A stretch of DNA of 64,000 bases, from assembly GCA_004369085.1 (NCBI GenBank), contig ML210306.1:2019-66018 (forward strand). The letters are read 5' to 3'. The notes under the pieces were generated by a model. That model saw only the letters and a program-made list of their open reading frames with translations. It made no database searches and was not told the origin of the DNA. This stretch comes from Coprinopsis marcescibilis (taxonomy: Eukaryota; Basidiomycota; Agaricomycetes; Agaricales; Psathyrellaceae). The position numbers were made by a program, and so were the translations under genes. This document shows, in pieces, positions 22,545-34,848 of the stretch (position 1 is the stretch's first letter; each line of letters begins with the position of its first letter).

Positions 22545-24661
22545 ATGCCACCAAAAAAATCGAAATCTGCAGCCAAAAAGAAGGGTTCTACCCCAACCGC
22601 GAATGGTGCTGCCGCTCAGGCAGCAGCAGGGAGCTCTACAAGCCCAGAGTAAGTTTCGAGTGTCTGGGCACTTTCAAGGCCTCGTACGACGACCTTTCGA
22701 GGTCTAATGTCGTGAAAATGCAAGAAATGACAGGGGCTGACGGTTTTTTCATCCAGTGGCAACAGTGCGTCTTCATCGCGAGAAGAGTCGACAATACCGT
22801 CTCCGCCACAGACTCCAGCGCCTGCAGAGCGAGATCCAGTGAAAGAGGCGGAAAAAATCAAAGTCCAAGGGAACGCAAAGTTCACCGCAAAGCAGTACGA
22901 TGATGCTGTAGAGCTCTACAACGAGGCTATCGGTTCGTCCTTATCTTTTTATATCACATCACTTGGCGTAAGTAACCGTTATGTCTAGAACTCAACCCAC
23001 AGGAACCGTCGTATTTGACGAACAGAGCTGCAGCTTACATGGCTCTGAAGCGTTTCCGACCCGCGCTGACCGACTGCCAGCAAGCTCTCAACATCCTCGC
23101 ACCAGGGGGGTCGATACCCAGCTCATCATCGGACGCAGCACTCACCACCGCCCTCGTCAAGACCCTCTTCCGTCTCGCACGATGCCAGTTCGGGTTGGGC
23201 GAAACGACCGCGGCCATGTCCTCTCTATCACGGCTGTTCGGCCTCGAGCCCCGGAACGTGCTTGCCACGCAGCTGAAGCACAAGATCGAAGGTCTCCAGG
23301 GGCACATCAAGAACTTTGAGAATGCGCGGGAGAAGAAGGAATGGGGAATGGCGAGGCTCTCGTTGGATAAATGTCTACAGGTGATCGATGCTGAGGGTGG
23401 GCAGGTGCCGGATGAATGGCGGGTGTGGAGGGTCGAGCTGGAATTGGCCCGGGCGAACTGGGATTCTGCTGGTATTGCCGCCAAGTGAGTGTTTTAGAGG
23501 CGATAGGAGGGGCTGTTGCTGATGATGGTCCTTTTAGCGACGCACTGAGACTGGCACCGAATTCGTCGGATGCACTCGCCCTTCGTGGGCTGGTTCTGTT
23601 TTTGACTGGGAAACTACCCCAAGCATTGCAGCATCTCCAAAGTGCTCTGCGATTCGATCCTGGCCATGACAAGGCCCAGAAATTGCGGAAGCGGGTGAAG
23701 GATGTGGAACGTTTGAAGGAGGAGGGTAACGTTGCTTTCAAAAGCAACGATCTCGACGTTGCCGTGGAACGCTACAGCGAGGCCCTCGAAGTAAGCTATT
23801 CTTCTTGATTCATCACCGCGCACATACTCATCAACTTCCAGCGAATCGGTGCCAACCCAGAAGAAGGATTCGGCGGTCAGATCCGTGCCACCTTGCTTTC
23901 CAACCGTGCCACCACTCTCCTTAAGGTGCGTGAATAAAACCAACTGTCTGTTGACATCTATTGATAACTATTCCCTGTCTAGCTTTCACGTCATGAAGAC
24001 GCCCTGACCGACACGGAGGAGTCGCTCAAGCTCTTCCCGCACTCGTTCAAAGCCCTACGTACCCGCGCACGGCTGCACCTGCACCTGGAGCAGTATGACG
24101 CCTGCCTTGCAGATTTCAAATCGGCGATTGAGGAAGCCGAGAACGAGGGTAGCGCGACCGAGGCTGACGTACGCGCACTGCGTGCAGAGCTCAAGAAGGC
24201 CGAGGCGGCGTTGAAGAGGAGCAAGACCAAGGATTACTACAAGATTTTGGGTGTGGACAGGGAGTGCTCCGAGGCTGAGATCAAGAAGGGGTACAGGAGG
24301 GAGAGTTTGAAACATCATCCTGATAAGGTCAGTCTTATATCCCCGCGAAATTATCTGGTGCTGATGAATTACGAAGGGAGGAGACGAGGAAAAGTTCAAA
24401 CTCGTCGTGGAAGCGCATGCTGTGCTTTCGGATCCTCAGAAGAGGCGACTGTACGATATGGGCGAGGACGTGGATGGCTCGAGTGCCAGCGATCATATGG
24501 GTGGGTTCAGTGGCGGCGGTGGCATGGGAGGCATGTCGCATGTTGATCTTGCGGACCTGTTTGCTCAGTTCCATGGAGGAGGGGGTGGAGGATTTGGCGG
24601 CTTCCCGGGAGCAGCAGGAGGTGGACGAAGAGGACACGGGCATGGAGGATTCGGTTTCTAG
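22545..24661 (+). CDS. TPR and J-domain co-chaperone (DNAJC7/TPR2-like)
   Basis: Seven exons (22545-22648, 22757-22932, 22989-23484, 23538-23790, 23842-23925, 23983-24327, 24377-24661) encode 580 aa. After a low-complexity Lys/Ala/Ser start come tetratricopeptide repeats: [49 protein letters not shown], the [26 protein letters not shown] block and [17 protein letters not shown]. The J domain [32 protein letters not shown] keeps the HPD motif, split from the rest by an intron. A Gly/His-rich tail closes the protein. Family members bridge Hsp70 and Hsp90 in the cytosol: the TPRs bind their EEVD tails and HPD stimulates Hsp70 ATP hydrolysis. Confidence 0.95.
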
Positions 24662-26199
24662 AATCTCGGCACTTGCCACGAGCGAATTGCGTTCTTGGCT
24701 TATGGTTCTCTTCATTCCTTATCTCTCGACGTGCGCATTTTGACAGCCCCTCGCATTTGGTTCATTCATTTCATTTGTTTCAATATCCGTTTATTGCTCT
24801 CTCTGTCCATTTGTCCATTTTCTATCATGATACAACGACCATCGACTCGCAATCGCATACACACTGACACGAAGCAGGTTATTCCTGTTTTAATTGGTAA
24901 GCACATCTCACCTTTAATCGAAGCAATGACTGAAAGCTGATTTCTTGGTTAGTAGACGAAGGCGCAATTACCTTTACATGCTCTACAATGCCTCGCAGCA
25001 AACGATAGCTTCATTTCATCCGGACTCGGATCTTCGATCAGCTTGTCTCCCCCTCTGTCACGATTCCCAAGTCCTTCTTCAACCTTGATGCACTCTCGAA
25101 AGGGTGCGATGGGACCTATGCGACGGTTTCTACAATCCTAGCTTCTCTGTACCATGATATCGCCACCAGCTGCCCTTCCACGATGTGTGTGGACGCAATC
25201 GTTATCGTTGAGACCACCTGGCAAAGGCGTTCTCAGCCGTTTCATTTTACTGCTGATCATGTCTGTCCTCAGCATTGCGATGCAAACATGACCTATGTAG
25301 CGCTCACAACTGACCTGCTGATAGTCTGGGCAACTTGAACATTCGCAAACTAGGACTCTGGTCTTGCTCCGGTGAAGTGATTTGGTCATTGCCAACCGCC
25401 TCGTGGTGATGCCATCGCTCATGTGCCAGGAAACAAGGAATTCTCGCAACCTCGACCTGTACGATTAAGTGTGTGCGTCGAGCGTATTGCACTTCACTTT
25501 GCGATTCTACACGAGGTCATTGTCATTTGTTTTATTCGTTGAATTTGATTTCCCGCCCCACAATCGACCCTCCTCTCTGAACCCTGGTTCGGGAGGTACG
25601 GCATGCCAAGCATTTCTAAGTCATAATAGGAAAGGTGCGGGACTCAGGCTCCGAGCCTCATGGATCATATTCGGCTTACACTCGAAATGGTTAAGACAGG
25701 GCGAGCACAGCGCCGGGCGGGGTGGAAAAAATTCTGACACCATTGATTCTTTGCCACGAGGAGATTCCCTCTCCTTTTTTTTATTCTTTCCCTCATCTCC
25801 CTCTCTCAAACCGCCAACTTACCACGGTCCACCCCTCTTCCGCGTTCCCCTTTTTTTCCCTCGAGGACCGACACGTTGCGTTCATAAGTTGAACCAGAAC
25901 GGCCCTTGATTTCTTCTTTTCCCATGCATTGATATTTCAACCGAGCGACACAAACCTCCCTTCTTACTTTATCTATATCTTATAGACGACGCTTCGCTTA
26001 GATTCGCGCGGATTAACCTGTCGACCCCCTCTTTGGCTAGAGCCAGAGATTCGCATCCATCTCCCAACACCTTGCCCCTGCTCCGCCAATCATCCATCCA
26101 GCGGGATCCTCAGCCTTCGCATTCATCTCCACAAAGTTCTATTGTCATATCGCACAACACCGTGCAACACGTTCCGCTTCAGATCAGCCCATAACCACG
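24662..26199. other. Long intergenic region, no gene supported
   Basis: About 1.5 kb of pyrimidine-rich sequence. The right part (25900-26199) is probably the promoter and 5' UTR of the membrane protein gene. Short frames at 25138-25909 have no family features. Confidence 0.4.
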
Positions 26200-27341
26200 A
26201 TGCCTGGCGCAACCGTACGGAACTCGGTGGCACACCATAAGCAGCTTTACCAGCAGCCAGAGGAAGGGCGGGACGACTACTACCACTATTACCTTGCCTC
26301 CCAACGGCGGGTGTCGCGCTGGGTCGACCAAACGCAGAGCTCGCTCAAGTCCTACTACCGGGGGGACGTCAAGGACGGGTACCCCGATCCCACCATGGAA
26401 TTCACCGAAGCCACCGCAGCTGCCACTCCTTCCCGCTCCCACTCGTCATCATCACGCACGCGCACCGGCGGTGACATCCTCAAAAGCAAGAAGAGCTTGG
26501 CAGAATGCTCGGAGGGGACGTTGAAAGAGAGTGGCGGCCACGGCGTGGATGCCTATGTCGCGCTGAAGGAGGAGGCAATCAATGTTGGGAGTGGAAGCAG
26601 GGCTTCCCGGGCTGGGACGACTATTGAGATCCCCATCGAGGATTTCAGGTCCGAGGCTTATAGTGCCAGGAGCGGTAGGCCGAGTATTGGCCCTCAGAAG
26701 ATGTTCAGCCGGAAATTGGATTTCGACGAGCAGACGAATGTGGGGGCGAGCATGGTCGTTGCGTATCCTGATACTCGGACGCGCAGTGTTATTCCGGATA
26801 ACGAACCGACATTTACAGAGGTTATGGCGCGGTATGGGGAACCAAGAGGGTCGTTTGCAAAGGCCAGTATGGAAGCCCTGAACGCGAAGGAAGCTCCGAG
26901 CGTTTCTCCCGCTAAATCGCGGACGAGCAGCAGTAGGCGGGCGAAGGATCCTGTAGTGGTGAAGGAGAGGCCGGGAGATTTCGATATTTCGTGGACATAC
27001 ATGCAACCAATTCTGCTGCTTGTAGCGTCATCGATGCTGTTTGTGACACTTATACCTTCTGCTGCTGTTGTGGTTGCCATCGCCTTCATTGGCGGAGTGC
27101 TCTACGTGACGGACATGGTTCCTGACCTCGTGCGTATCCGTGTTTCCTTGGATTATGTGGGCGCCTAGCTGACTTTGTACTGGTTTGGTGTTTTCCATAT
27201 CTAGTTCCCTCGGCCTCGGCGTTCGTCATCGTCACCGTCATCATCGTCCTCGAGAAGGAGGTCAGAAGGAGGGCACAGGTCGACAAGGTCGTCACGAAGA
27301 TCAAAGTGAACGCCCACAAGAGCACTGCATTTTCCTGTTAA
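26200..27341 (+). CDS. Hypothetical protein with C-terminal membrane segments
   Basis: Exon 1 (26200-27133) and a second exon (27205-27341) give about 356 aa. I do not recognise the family. The first 265 residues are polar and low in structure, with many Ser and a Tyr-rich start (DDYYHYYLAS). Then come hydrophobic segments PILLLVASSMLFVTLIP and AVVVAIAFIGGVLYV. The second exon adds ASAFVIVTVIIVL and a basic tail. The splice shown uses a weak donor (GTATCC) because it yields this third membrane segment. A stronger donor, GTGCGT at 27130, would instead append an Arg/Ser-rich tail ending at 27309. The two ends make different predictions for topology. Confidence 0.7.
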
Positions 27342-27889
27342 AGGGTTCATTCCAAAGGTGCCTGAATATCATCTATCTATCGACATATCTACTCGCCATC
27401 TCGCCGTCGCCGACTACAAGGTCTACAAAAACTATGCCCCACAACCGCCAGCGCTTTCATAAAATTGCCAACCATCGGAATTCTTTTCGTCAGCATCGAT
27501 CATCTGGAATCTGGGTCCGACGCCAGCCGGCGTTCTTCTGTCTCATATACAATGGGTTTTACAAGCTGCGAAAGCTACGGGTCCTCCCGTTTATACCAAA
27601 TACCTGGTTTACTCGCACCGGGTTTAGAGCAAACGATTCAACAAACGTCATTTTTTACGACCTTTCATGCCTCGGTTTCCGTATGTACAATAGCAATTTT
27701 ACTTACTACTTACTCACAATGCTCTCGCTGTCATGTCATGCTTTCGCGCATACAATGTTACTTGATTCGGACCTCCTTGCGTGTATCAGAACGAGTCAGC
27801 TCGCTGGAGCTTGGAAGTCCTCTTCAACACTGGGTGGAAGCGTCAATCACATTTTGCAGCGAACCGCCTCGAGGGTCGCGCGCTGTTCT

Positions 27890-28270
27890 TGAACATCTTT
27901 GTTCCACAGCTTGATAAGAAGGGCGCGCATATCTTCCGTTTGTGAAGGACCTTCGCCAGGTTATCAAGACAGGGGCCCCTGAGTGTGCTATGATCCAAAA
28001 TAGTTTTGACTGCAGTTTTACACCAATAACATTTGTGTACGGCCATCTGCATCGTTAATTTCGCTTATTCTTATTCTCCGTCGCCTTCAACATTATTAGA
28101 CCTTGCCACTCGGACAAGTCATCTTACCCGATTTGAAAGTCTGTCCCTCACAGGCCCGAGCGCCCACGTCTTACTGCGTACCCAACTGCACAGCTATAGT
28201 TTCCCGGGCTGTCAGCAGACGCTTGATATACACCTCTGCTCCCTTTTTGCGTTGTTTCGGAGGCTGGGTT
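27890..28270 (+). repeat. Tandem repeat unit A (diverged)
   Basis: Unit A matches unit B block by block: AGCTTGATA...CATA-CTTCCGTTTGTG, then CTTATTCTTATTCTC, then TGCGTACccAACTGCACaGCTATAGTTT, then GGGTTATGGCGCAACGCGGT. The order and spacing are kept with many substitutions. Confidence 0.6.
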
Positions 28271-28309
28271 ATGGCGCAACGCGGTAAGGCGCTCAGAAAT
28301 CGTCGGTCA

Positions 28310-28690
28310 CATTTTCTAAGGTCTTGCAGCTGTTCTCGGTGGACCTTTTTGCTCTGTAGCTTGATAGTAATGGTGCACATACCTCCCGTTTGTGGAAACC
28401 TTTCGCAGGATTTCAAGAGAGAGGGCCCTTGGGCGTCGAAATGTTCATTGTATCGCTATTTTTGCATATTCTCATTCTCGATCTCCTTCAAATTTCAATA
28501 TTCAACTTGTCATTCGGGGAGACGCCTAATGTCTGTTCCCCACACCTCTTTGCGTACTAAACTGCACTGCTATAGTTTTCCGAGCCAATAGAAGAAGGCC
28601 TCTTGCACAACACTGCTCGCATTGCCATTTTCCCAGAAGTTGGGGCTATGGCGGCAACACGGTGCGATTCATAAATCATAGGACAAACAC
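28310..28690 (+). repeat. Tandem repeat unit B (diverged)
   Basis: Second unit, offset by about 400-430 nt from unit A. The best preserved blocks are TAGCTTGATAGTAATGG-GCACATACC, TGCGTACTAAACTGCACTG followed by CTATAGTTTTC, and GGGGCTATGGCGGCAACACGGT. It ends about 100 nt before the next gene. Confidence 0.6.
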
Positions 28691-28781
28691 CGAGATTGTC
28701 GGATCCATGCCGATCAATAAAAGCTATCCGATAGGACAAGTGAAGGGCAACAAACCTTTCCTGATTTTCACTCTTCTCCAC

Positions 28782-29753
28782 ATGTCCTCTTCAACCAAGA
28801 CAAAGGCACCTCAGCCTACCTTCCTCCAAAAGCTAACAGGAAGTGGCCCAGCCGCTGCGACTCGTCCGCGCGATGGAAATTCCGAGGTTGTGCGCCACAG
28901 TAATCAGCTCTCGGTCGACCAAGAGCGTAGACGCGAGAGAACGAGCCCAATTGTTATCCATATTCACTTAGGCAGTGACTCTGAGCAAGAAACCGATCGA
29001 GATCGAGATCGCGAGAGGTATGCGCCCGTTTTTCTGGTCTAACCTTCGATCAACAACCTTACTGAACATCGGGGTAGGCACCACAGTAGACGCGAAGGAT
29101 CTAGGGACCCCCAGCCCCGATCGTCTAGCCGCGATAACCGAGATGGTCATCATCAACACGAGAGCGAGCGTGATCGTACCCAGAAGGCGAAGGACGACAA
29201 CAAGAGGAGGACTAACGCGGCCAGTGCAGAGAGACCGGCAACCGAAGCAAGGCCTCGAGCACGGTTTGAAGACCCCAAATCGCAGAGACCTGCTCAGCGC
29301 CCTACATCTAGTCCTGGAGCTCCAAACTCGCGTGGCTCAGACAGGACTCGGGATAATGACCGCTCCCCTGGGGGGTTGCTGCCATTGGTGCGGTCTGGCC
29401 GTGACAGGTCTCCCTCTCAGGGGAACGACTGGCCCTCCCAGTCCACCGCGCTCGTTCGAGCGGACAAGAGCTCTAGCCGGGACGAACGAGTTGCACACCA
29501 CGGTGACCGGCGCTCCTTAGATGAGCGGCGCCTGACTTTCACCGAGAAGGAGCAGATTCGAACGCTGCATGAGGACTTTAGGGGCAGGGAGACGTTCACG
29601 GTTGAGAGGCGAGTCGAGCAGATTTCGGTCAAAAGGGATGCTGGAGGTGCGCAGGTGCACCAGAGAACCGAGAGGCGCGAGATTGTGACTACGACGCGGA
29701 GTGTGGACGGACGGTCTCGGAATGATGAGAAGATAGGTAGCACCGTTAAATAG
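28782..29753 (+). CDS. Hypothetical Arg/Ser-rich low-complexity protein
   Basis: Two exons (28782-29017 and 29078-29753) give 303 aa. The N-terminus MSSSTKTKAPQPTFLQKLTG is followed by HIHLGSDSEQETDRDRDRERHHSRREGSRD and further Arg/Asp/Ser-rich sequence, broken by Pro-rich stretches. The C-terminus RRLTFTEKEQIRTLHEDF...ETFTVERRVEQISVKRD looks more ordered. The composition resembles RS-type RNA-binding or splicing accessory proteins, but there is no RRM or other domain, so no function is assigned. The intron is phase-consistent with a good donor (GTATGC) and acceptor. Confidence 0.7.
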
Positions 29754-30340
29754 CTAGGCGCCCGCGCAAACCTTATATTAACGATCGAGCGAACATCTAT
29801 GTTTCCGTTTGGACTTTGAACATATGGACACCATTTCCTCTTCTTTGTCTTTTTCTTCCTTCCTTCCCCTTAGTTATTCATACCGTCTTGACTTCTGGAT
29901 AGTAAGAATAGGCTACGACTTTGATCCTAATAATTATTTTGCATATAAACCCTGGTTGTAGGACGCGATATATAAGTCCGAGAGCCGTAGTATCATAACC
30001 CGTGCTTACTACTGGCCGCCCTGCACATACGTAGGCATCCTGATGTTTATAAAAGAGAACCTGATTGCTACTTACTTTAAGCACTTCGGTTTCAATGATA
30101 TGGTGGGTCATGAATGGCAGCCCGAGACTGCTCGTTGGGGGTGGCCTCGGGTATTTCTTTGATATTCTATCTTTTTCAAGGAAGCTGCACCTCAGAAAAA
30201 AGCACAGTACGGTCAAACGCAGTGGCCAAAGAGGAGCTCCTTCATATACCTAGACCTAGATTCCAGCTCACGCTTCAAGTTGGAAATGCCGTCCTGACCA
30301 CCTCCGCCCGCGTGTACCTACCCGAGAATTAGTCTGTATC
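29754..30340. other. Intergenic spacer, nothing recognised
   Basis: 3' region of the preceding gene and 5' flank of the tRNA. No other feature seen. Confidence 0.4.
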
Positions 30341-30414
30341 GGCCGACTAGCTCAGTTGGTTAGAGCGTCGTGCTAATAACGCGAAGGTCTTGGGTTCGAT
30401 CCCCACGTTGGCCA
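30341..30414 (+). tRNA. tRNA-Ile (AAT), second copy
   Basis: Identical to the gene at 16740 except for one C-to-T change in the D-loop. 74 nt, no intron. Flanking sequences are unrelated to the first copy, so the pair is not part of a visible larger duplication. Confidence 0.95.
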
Positions 30415-30421
30415 CACAGTC

Positions 30422-30426
30422 TTTTT
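30422..30426 (+). terminator. Pol III terminator of tRNA-Ile copy 2
   Basis: Five T residues lie 8 nt after the tRNA. Confidence 0.6.
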
Positions 30427-30641
30427 GAGTTTTTGGTCCGTGCGGAGATTTGTTTACGCGTTGTTTGGTGGTTCAAAGTCGAACCGTGTGTAGGCTGTAA
30501 CAGGCTTGAACCTGACAACACCCGACCCCATAAATTGTTTTCTCTTCCTCCTTCCACCATCTTCCTCTGACCTCCTGACGACGGGGAGACTTTTTATTAT
30601 TACTTGAAGGTCGTTTCGTTTTGTACAACTAATACTCTATC

Positions 30642-31719
30642 ATGACAGGCTATTCTGCACTATTCTCTGCTGGGTTACTAGCCACTTCGTATGGGTTCCC
30701 CAAGACCCCTAGCAAGGATAGGAGCTCCAATTATTCGGATACTCTGCCTTTGCCTCTCAGGGATGGCTCTCCTGTGCGACCAGTATCACCGTTACCTGGC
30801 TCATCAGACAGCGACGTCGACATGGACTGCGATTCAGCCAGGGAAGCAACACCAACGCAACAGTCGGTCTCAGCGGCGGCAGCATCCACCAGTGCCACTA
30901 CCACCACCAAGTCCCAGCCCAGATTGCGAAAGCGACGGTCGAGTCTGACCATTACAACCTCGCCCATGACATCCATACGGTCGCCAATGCGCACAGCGGG
31001 CGCTGCGCTGCAGCTTCAGCGGCATCTGGCTCTTGCCTCTCCTGGAAGTCGCTCACGGAGTGGGAGCATGACCCAGCCACCATCGGCTGTGGAGGGAACG
31101 TTTTCGTCTGTCTATGTCCCTGGCGCTGGGTCCTCGATGGGCACTGAGGGTACCAGCATCATGGGCAGACTGCGAAGTGGGAGTATGGGCAGTGCTCGTT
31201 CACCGCCCATGGCCAGCGCTGTGCCAACTAGGTGAGTTCACGCCGCTCCTCACCTTTCTCATCGTCCCAGCTTCGGGTTGATCATACGTACGATGATATG
31301 ATGATTGCCACCATCATTTATCGTATATACAGGTCTTCGCTGTTCCTGTTCCCGCTGTTGTTCTTGTTGGAGTGATTATAGATTCTAGTTTTTTGTTCTG
31401 GGGAATCGGTGTGGACAGCGTTGCTGACATTTTATTTTTGTGTGGGTTTTCTGATAGGATACGTCGCCACGTCCGACGTGTTACGTCCGTCCCTGCGCCA
31501 ATGCCCCCGCCTACAACGCCCTTGCCTGATGTCCCTGGTTTCCCATCAACCATGCTGCGCTCTGCCCCTCGCACACCCCTGTCGTTTCAAAACTCGGAGT
31601 CTACCAACACGTTCTTCGGTATGGGACCGGCGGTGAAGCCTTCCAGGTCCACCCGCGATCGTGGTCTCTCTGTCGGGAGCCCTGTCGGAAGAATAGACGA
31701 GGAGATGAAGGAGAATTGA
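30642..31719 (+). CDS. Hypothetical Ser/Pro-rich protein
   Basis: Two exons (30642-31231 and 31458-31719) give 283 aa. The protein has many SP and TP pairs (KTPSKD, GSPVRPVSPLP, TTSPMTSIRSPM, PRTPLSF) and an RKRRSSLT stretch. This suggests a nuclear target of proline-directed kinases, but no domain is recognised. The N-terminus MTGYSALFSAGLLATSYGF is hydrophobic and could be mistaken for a signal, but it lacks a cleavage-like site. The intron is long for this window (226 nt) and contains an imperfect palindrome near 31285-31330. Confidence 0.68.
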
Positions 31720-32923
31720 TGTGATGATCTATTTCCCCCTTACCCTTGACCACCGGTTGGTTGGGTAGGCGGGTCGAGTTTGCTAACGAATGCTGGTCGT
31801 TCGTGGTCCCTCACCCCCTTTCCACCCCTTTATGCATTTTTCGATTCAACCATGGACATCAATTGCTTCTACTTCGCATTTCCAACAACTGCCCTATCCT
31901 AACGTCTATCACCTAATCCTGCCCCGCACCTATCCTTGCAACATGCTTTCCCGCTGTTCATGCCTTATTTATCCTCTACCTAATACCTATGCACCCTTTT
32001 AGCATACCCCGATTCTACAAGTTCTTTTCCTTCCTATTTCTCTTCATTTTTGTCCGAGACAGTCTCTTGCATCGTCGATCGAATCTCCTTCCAGTTTCCC
32101 GTATCCAGTTGCCACTTTTCCCGCCTACTTTTCATCATGATGACTGCTAGATTTCTTGACGCTCGACGCTCACATAGTACTTCTTCGCACTTACACGTAT
32201 TTATTGAAACATTCCATAAGCTCAAGCTTCAAACCTATGTATTACTAGTACTACATGCATTACCGTACTGCTCCCTCTAGATTGTACCATCATACCTCCT
32301 TGTACTACTATTATTACCTAGGTCTAGCCTCCGATGCTGGCATGACGAATGCCGATGTTGCATGCCTCCGTATCTTGGTGTTTGACTGGCGACCATGAGA
32401 AATTGTCAATGAAGGAATCAGAGGAATCTTGGAGGTAGCCGCAAAGAGGGGAGCTATAGAGAGATAGCTATCCTCGACAATATTGATTCTCGCGTTTGGT
32501 AGCCCGGATACGCATCGGATCGAAAAGGGATATATAATGAGAGACTATGTATAGCATGCATGTTGTACATAATTCGGAATTTTGATTCAAGGTACGGAAC
32601 AAAGGGTGTACAGTATTTGAATCGCAAGCGCAAAACGTAGTACTATAGGTAAACATATGTCATGAAAAGCATTCTCGATGTTACAGGCATGCAGTCGTGA
32701 TACATAAGAAGTCGCAAATCTGGATCGATAGGCTCCGATGGCTGCCATAGAGAGGGCAAAGATAAACAAGCAGTCGTGGTACGACACGGTCGGACACTAC
32801 AATCCCAGCAGTATATGCGAGTTCTCAGTCAATGTGGGACCTGGGAAAATAAAACATAGACATTAGAAAGCATAGGTAAAGAATAAGAGATATGAGAAGC
32901 TCAAAATCGACCATGATACATGG
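31720..32923. other. AT-rich intergenic region, no gene
   Basis: 1.2 kb between the Ser/Pro-rich gene and the kinase pseudogene. No coding signal or repeat identified. Confidence 0.5.
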
Positions 32924-34848
32924 CTAATCAGCCAGCAACTCTGGGTCAATGGGTTCATTGATGGCCGCCATAAAGGTTTCGAATGTGAGAGAGCCACCGA
33001 GAGTTTCTAAGTCAAATGTAGGTGCTTTGGCTACTGAATCGCCCCCTTCGCCGCTCGAATTTCCAGTTGATTCGTCCTTGCTGGTACATGATTCAACCTC
33101 TTTGCCACAGTCCGAGTCCGCATTACCGCCATCCGATTCGCTGCTCGATTCATCATCTTCGTCGTCCGAATCGTCTTCAAAATCATCTTCCGAAGCATCC
33201 TCCGTTTCCGACGAGTTGGAGTCTTCCTGATTAGCCTTCTTTAATAATGCTTTTTTGAAAAGCTTGAGGAGGGGTTTGACCAATCGCACTTTCAGCTTTT
33301 CAAGCGCGCTAAGCTTCGGGTTTCTTTTGGACTTTTTGTCGGCTTTGGGCGGGGCGAGGAACTGTTTCCCAAAGTTTTCATTGGGTCCATCGGATAATAG
33401 AGCTTTATTCTAGGTGAAGTGGCTCTGAAGGGTGTCGGTCAACCAACAAGCCAGGACCTTGGGTTGTCCATGTCTCTCGTTCTCGTTGTGGGCTTTAAGG
33501 TCGTAATTGTCGATCGCCCACATAAGTATATAGAGAAATGACTCGAGATCGTGGCGTAGAAAATGGGGGGAAGGAAGGCCAATTTTGTTCAGGAGATCGG
33601 AGGCCATAAAAGGGATGGTGCCGGTGCAGTGCTTCTCGCTAGATTTGGGCTCGTCGGAGAGCAATGAGGCCATATCCCAGTCATTGAGGACTCCCTTAAT
33701 CTCGGACCCTTCCCCTGAGTCCTTCGGCTTCCTCCAAAACAGGCTGTTGTTTTCGCTTAGGTCCCGATGAAGAACCCTTCCCTTCTTGTACGCCAGATAG
33801 TGGCCTAAAGTTGTGAGTCAGATAATATTGCAAAGCCAGTCACGATTACAAGATGCACATTTGACGCAGTCCAGCCAGACCCGCTTAAGCTCGGCAGCAT
33901 GATGTGCATATCCCTTTCCTCGATGTTTTGTAGGGCATCTCCGAGCGCACCTATACGCCCCGGAAAGTCAGGGATTCGAGCCCATGGAATATTCAAGTCT
34001 TCTGCACTGTAGTGGGCGAAAAAGTAAACCTCCGGCAGATGGTCATGCCAGCGAGATTCAAGCTTCTCCAGCAGGGTCTTGATAATGATTGATTCGGGGA
34101 CCCGTTTTTTCTTAGGCTGCCAGCTGATCTTGACAGCCACTGCCTTCTCGATGGAGTCGGGCTTGACCTTTGGGGATGTATAGAACATGGATGCAGTGGG
34201 ACCAAGCTTGAGGATCGAAGCTGGGGCAGATGCCTTTGCTTTGAGTTGACCCTCGGCCTCGACTACAAATGTCGCGCGACCAGTGAGCCGATGAGGTGCT
34301 CGACTGGGTACTCGAGTCTCTCCTTCATCTCGTCAGTGATGCTTTCTGCTGGTGTAATCAGACCAGGGGCGCAGGAATGGGTTAAAGCCAGCGGTGCCGT
34401 GAGCTTGCGAGATCGAAGAACGGTCGGTGGATTTCCTCTCCTTTCAAGCCTTCGATGGCCTCTGCATATCTGTGGAGAAGGGCCTGATCCAACTCCCATT
34501 TGTGCTCAAGGATTTTGGAGACGGTATCTTCTTCGAGGCCAAAGATGTGATGAGAAGATGTGACGAGCAAAGATTTCGACTTGCACGTCTTGGTCTGTAC
34601 GATCCTTGCTTTCAGCTTCGAGGATAGGGTTGACCACGGCTACGGTGCCGTTCGGGCGCGAGATCGACCCGACCGTATGTTTAACAGATGAAGCTGACAT
34701 ATTGGAATCTGGGCTAAAGGTTAGTGTGCCCCAAAACAATCGGAATCAAAGGCCGCTTACCACAACTGCAAGACGATTCGTGTCCACAGGAGTAAACGGT
34801 GTCGTAGTTGTTGAGTGATGAGTAGGAGGCAGAATATTGGGAATCCAT
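32924..34848 (-). pseudogene. Fungal-type protein kinase with acidic tail, disrupted
   Basis: Exon 1 starts at 34848 (MDSQYSASYSSLNNYDTVY) and splices to DSNMSASSVKHTVGS. The kinase order is then clear: HRLTGRATFVVEA, ILKLGPTASMFY, AVAVKISWQPKKK, SRWHDHLPEVYFFAHYSAED, WLDCVK, LHRDLSENNSLFWRK, VLNDWDMASLL, GTIPFMASDLL, FLRHDLESFLYILMWAI. The C-terminus is an acidic Ser/Asp/Glu block and LGGSLTFETFMAAINEP. Lesions include a 13-nt tandem duplication at about 34548-34570 that shifts the frame (HIFSSH then HHIFGLEED), frame changes near 34390 and 34280, a deletion between RDMHI and AELKRVWLDCVK near 33900, and an in-frame TAG near 33411. It lies downstream of the F-box gene at 35445. Confidence 0.82.

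Larger units (their letters stand above)
27342..28781. other. Non-coding region holding a tandem repeat
   Basis: No gene is supported in these 1.4 kb. The main content is the two-unit tandem repeat at 27890-28690. Confidence 0.5.
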
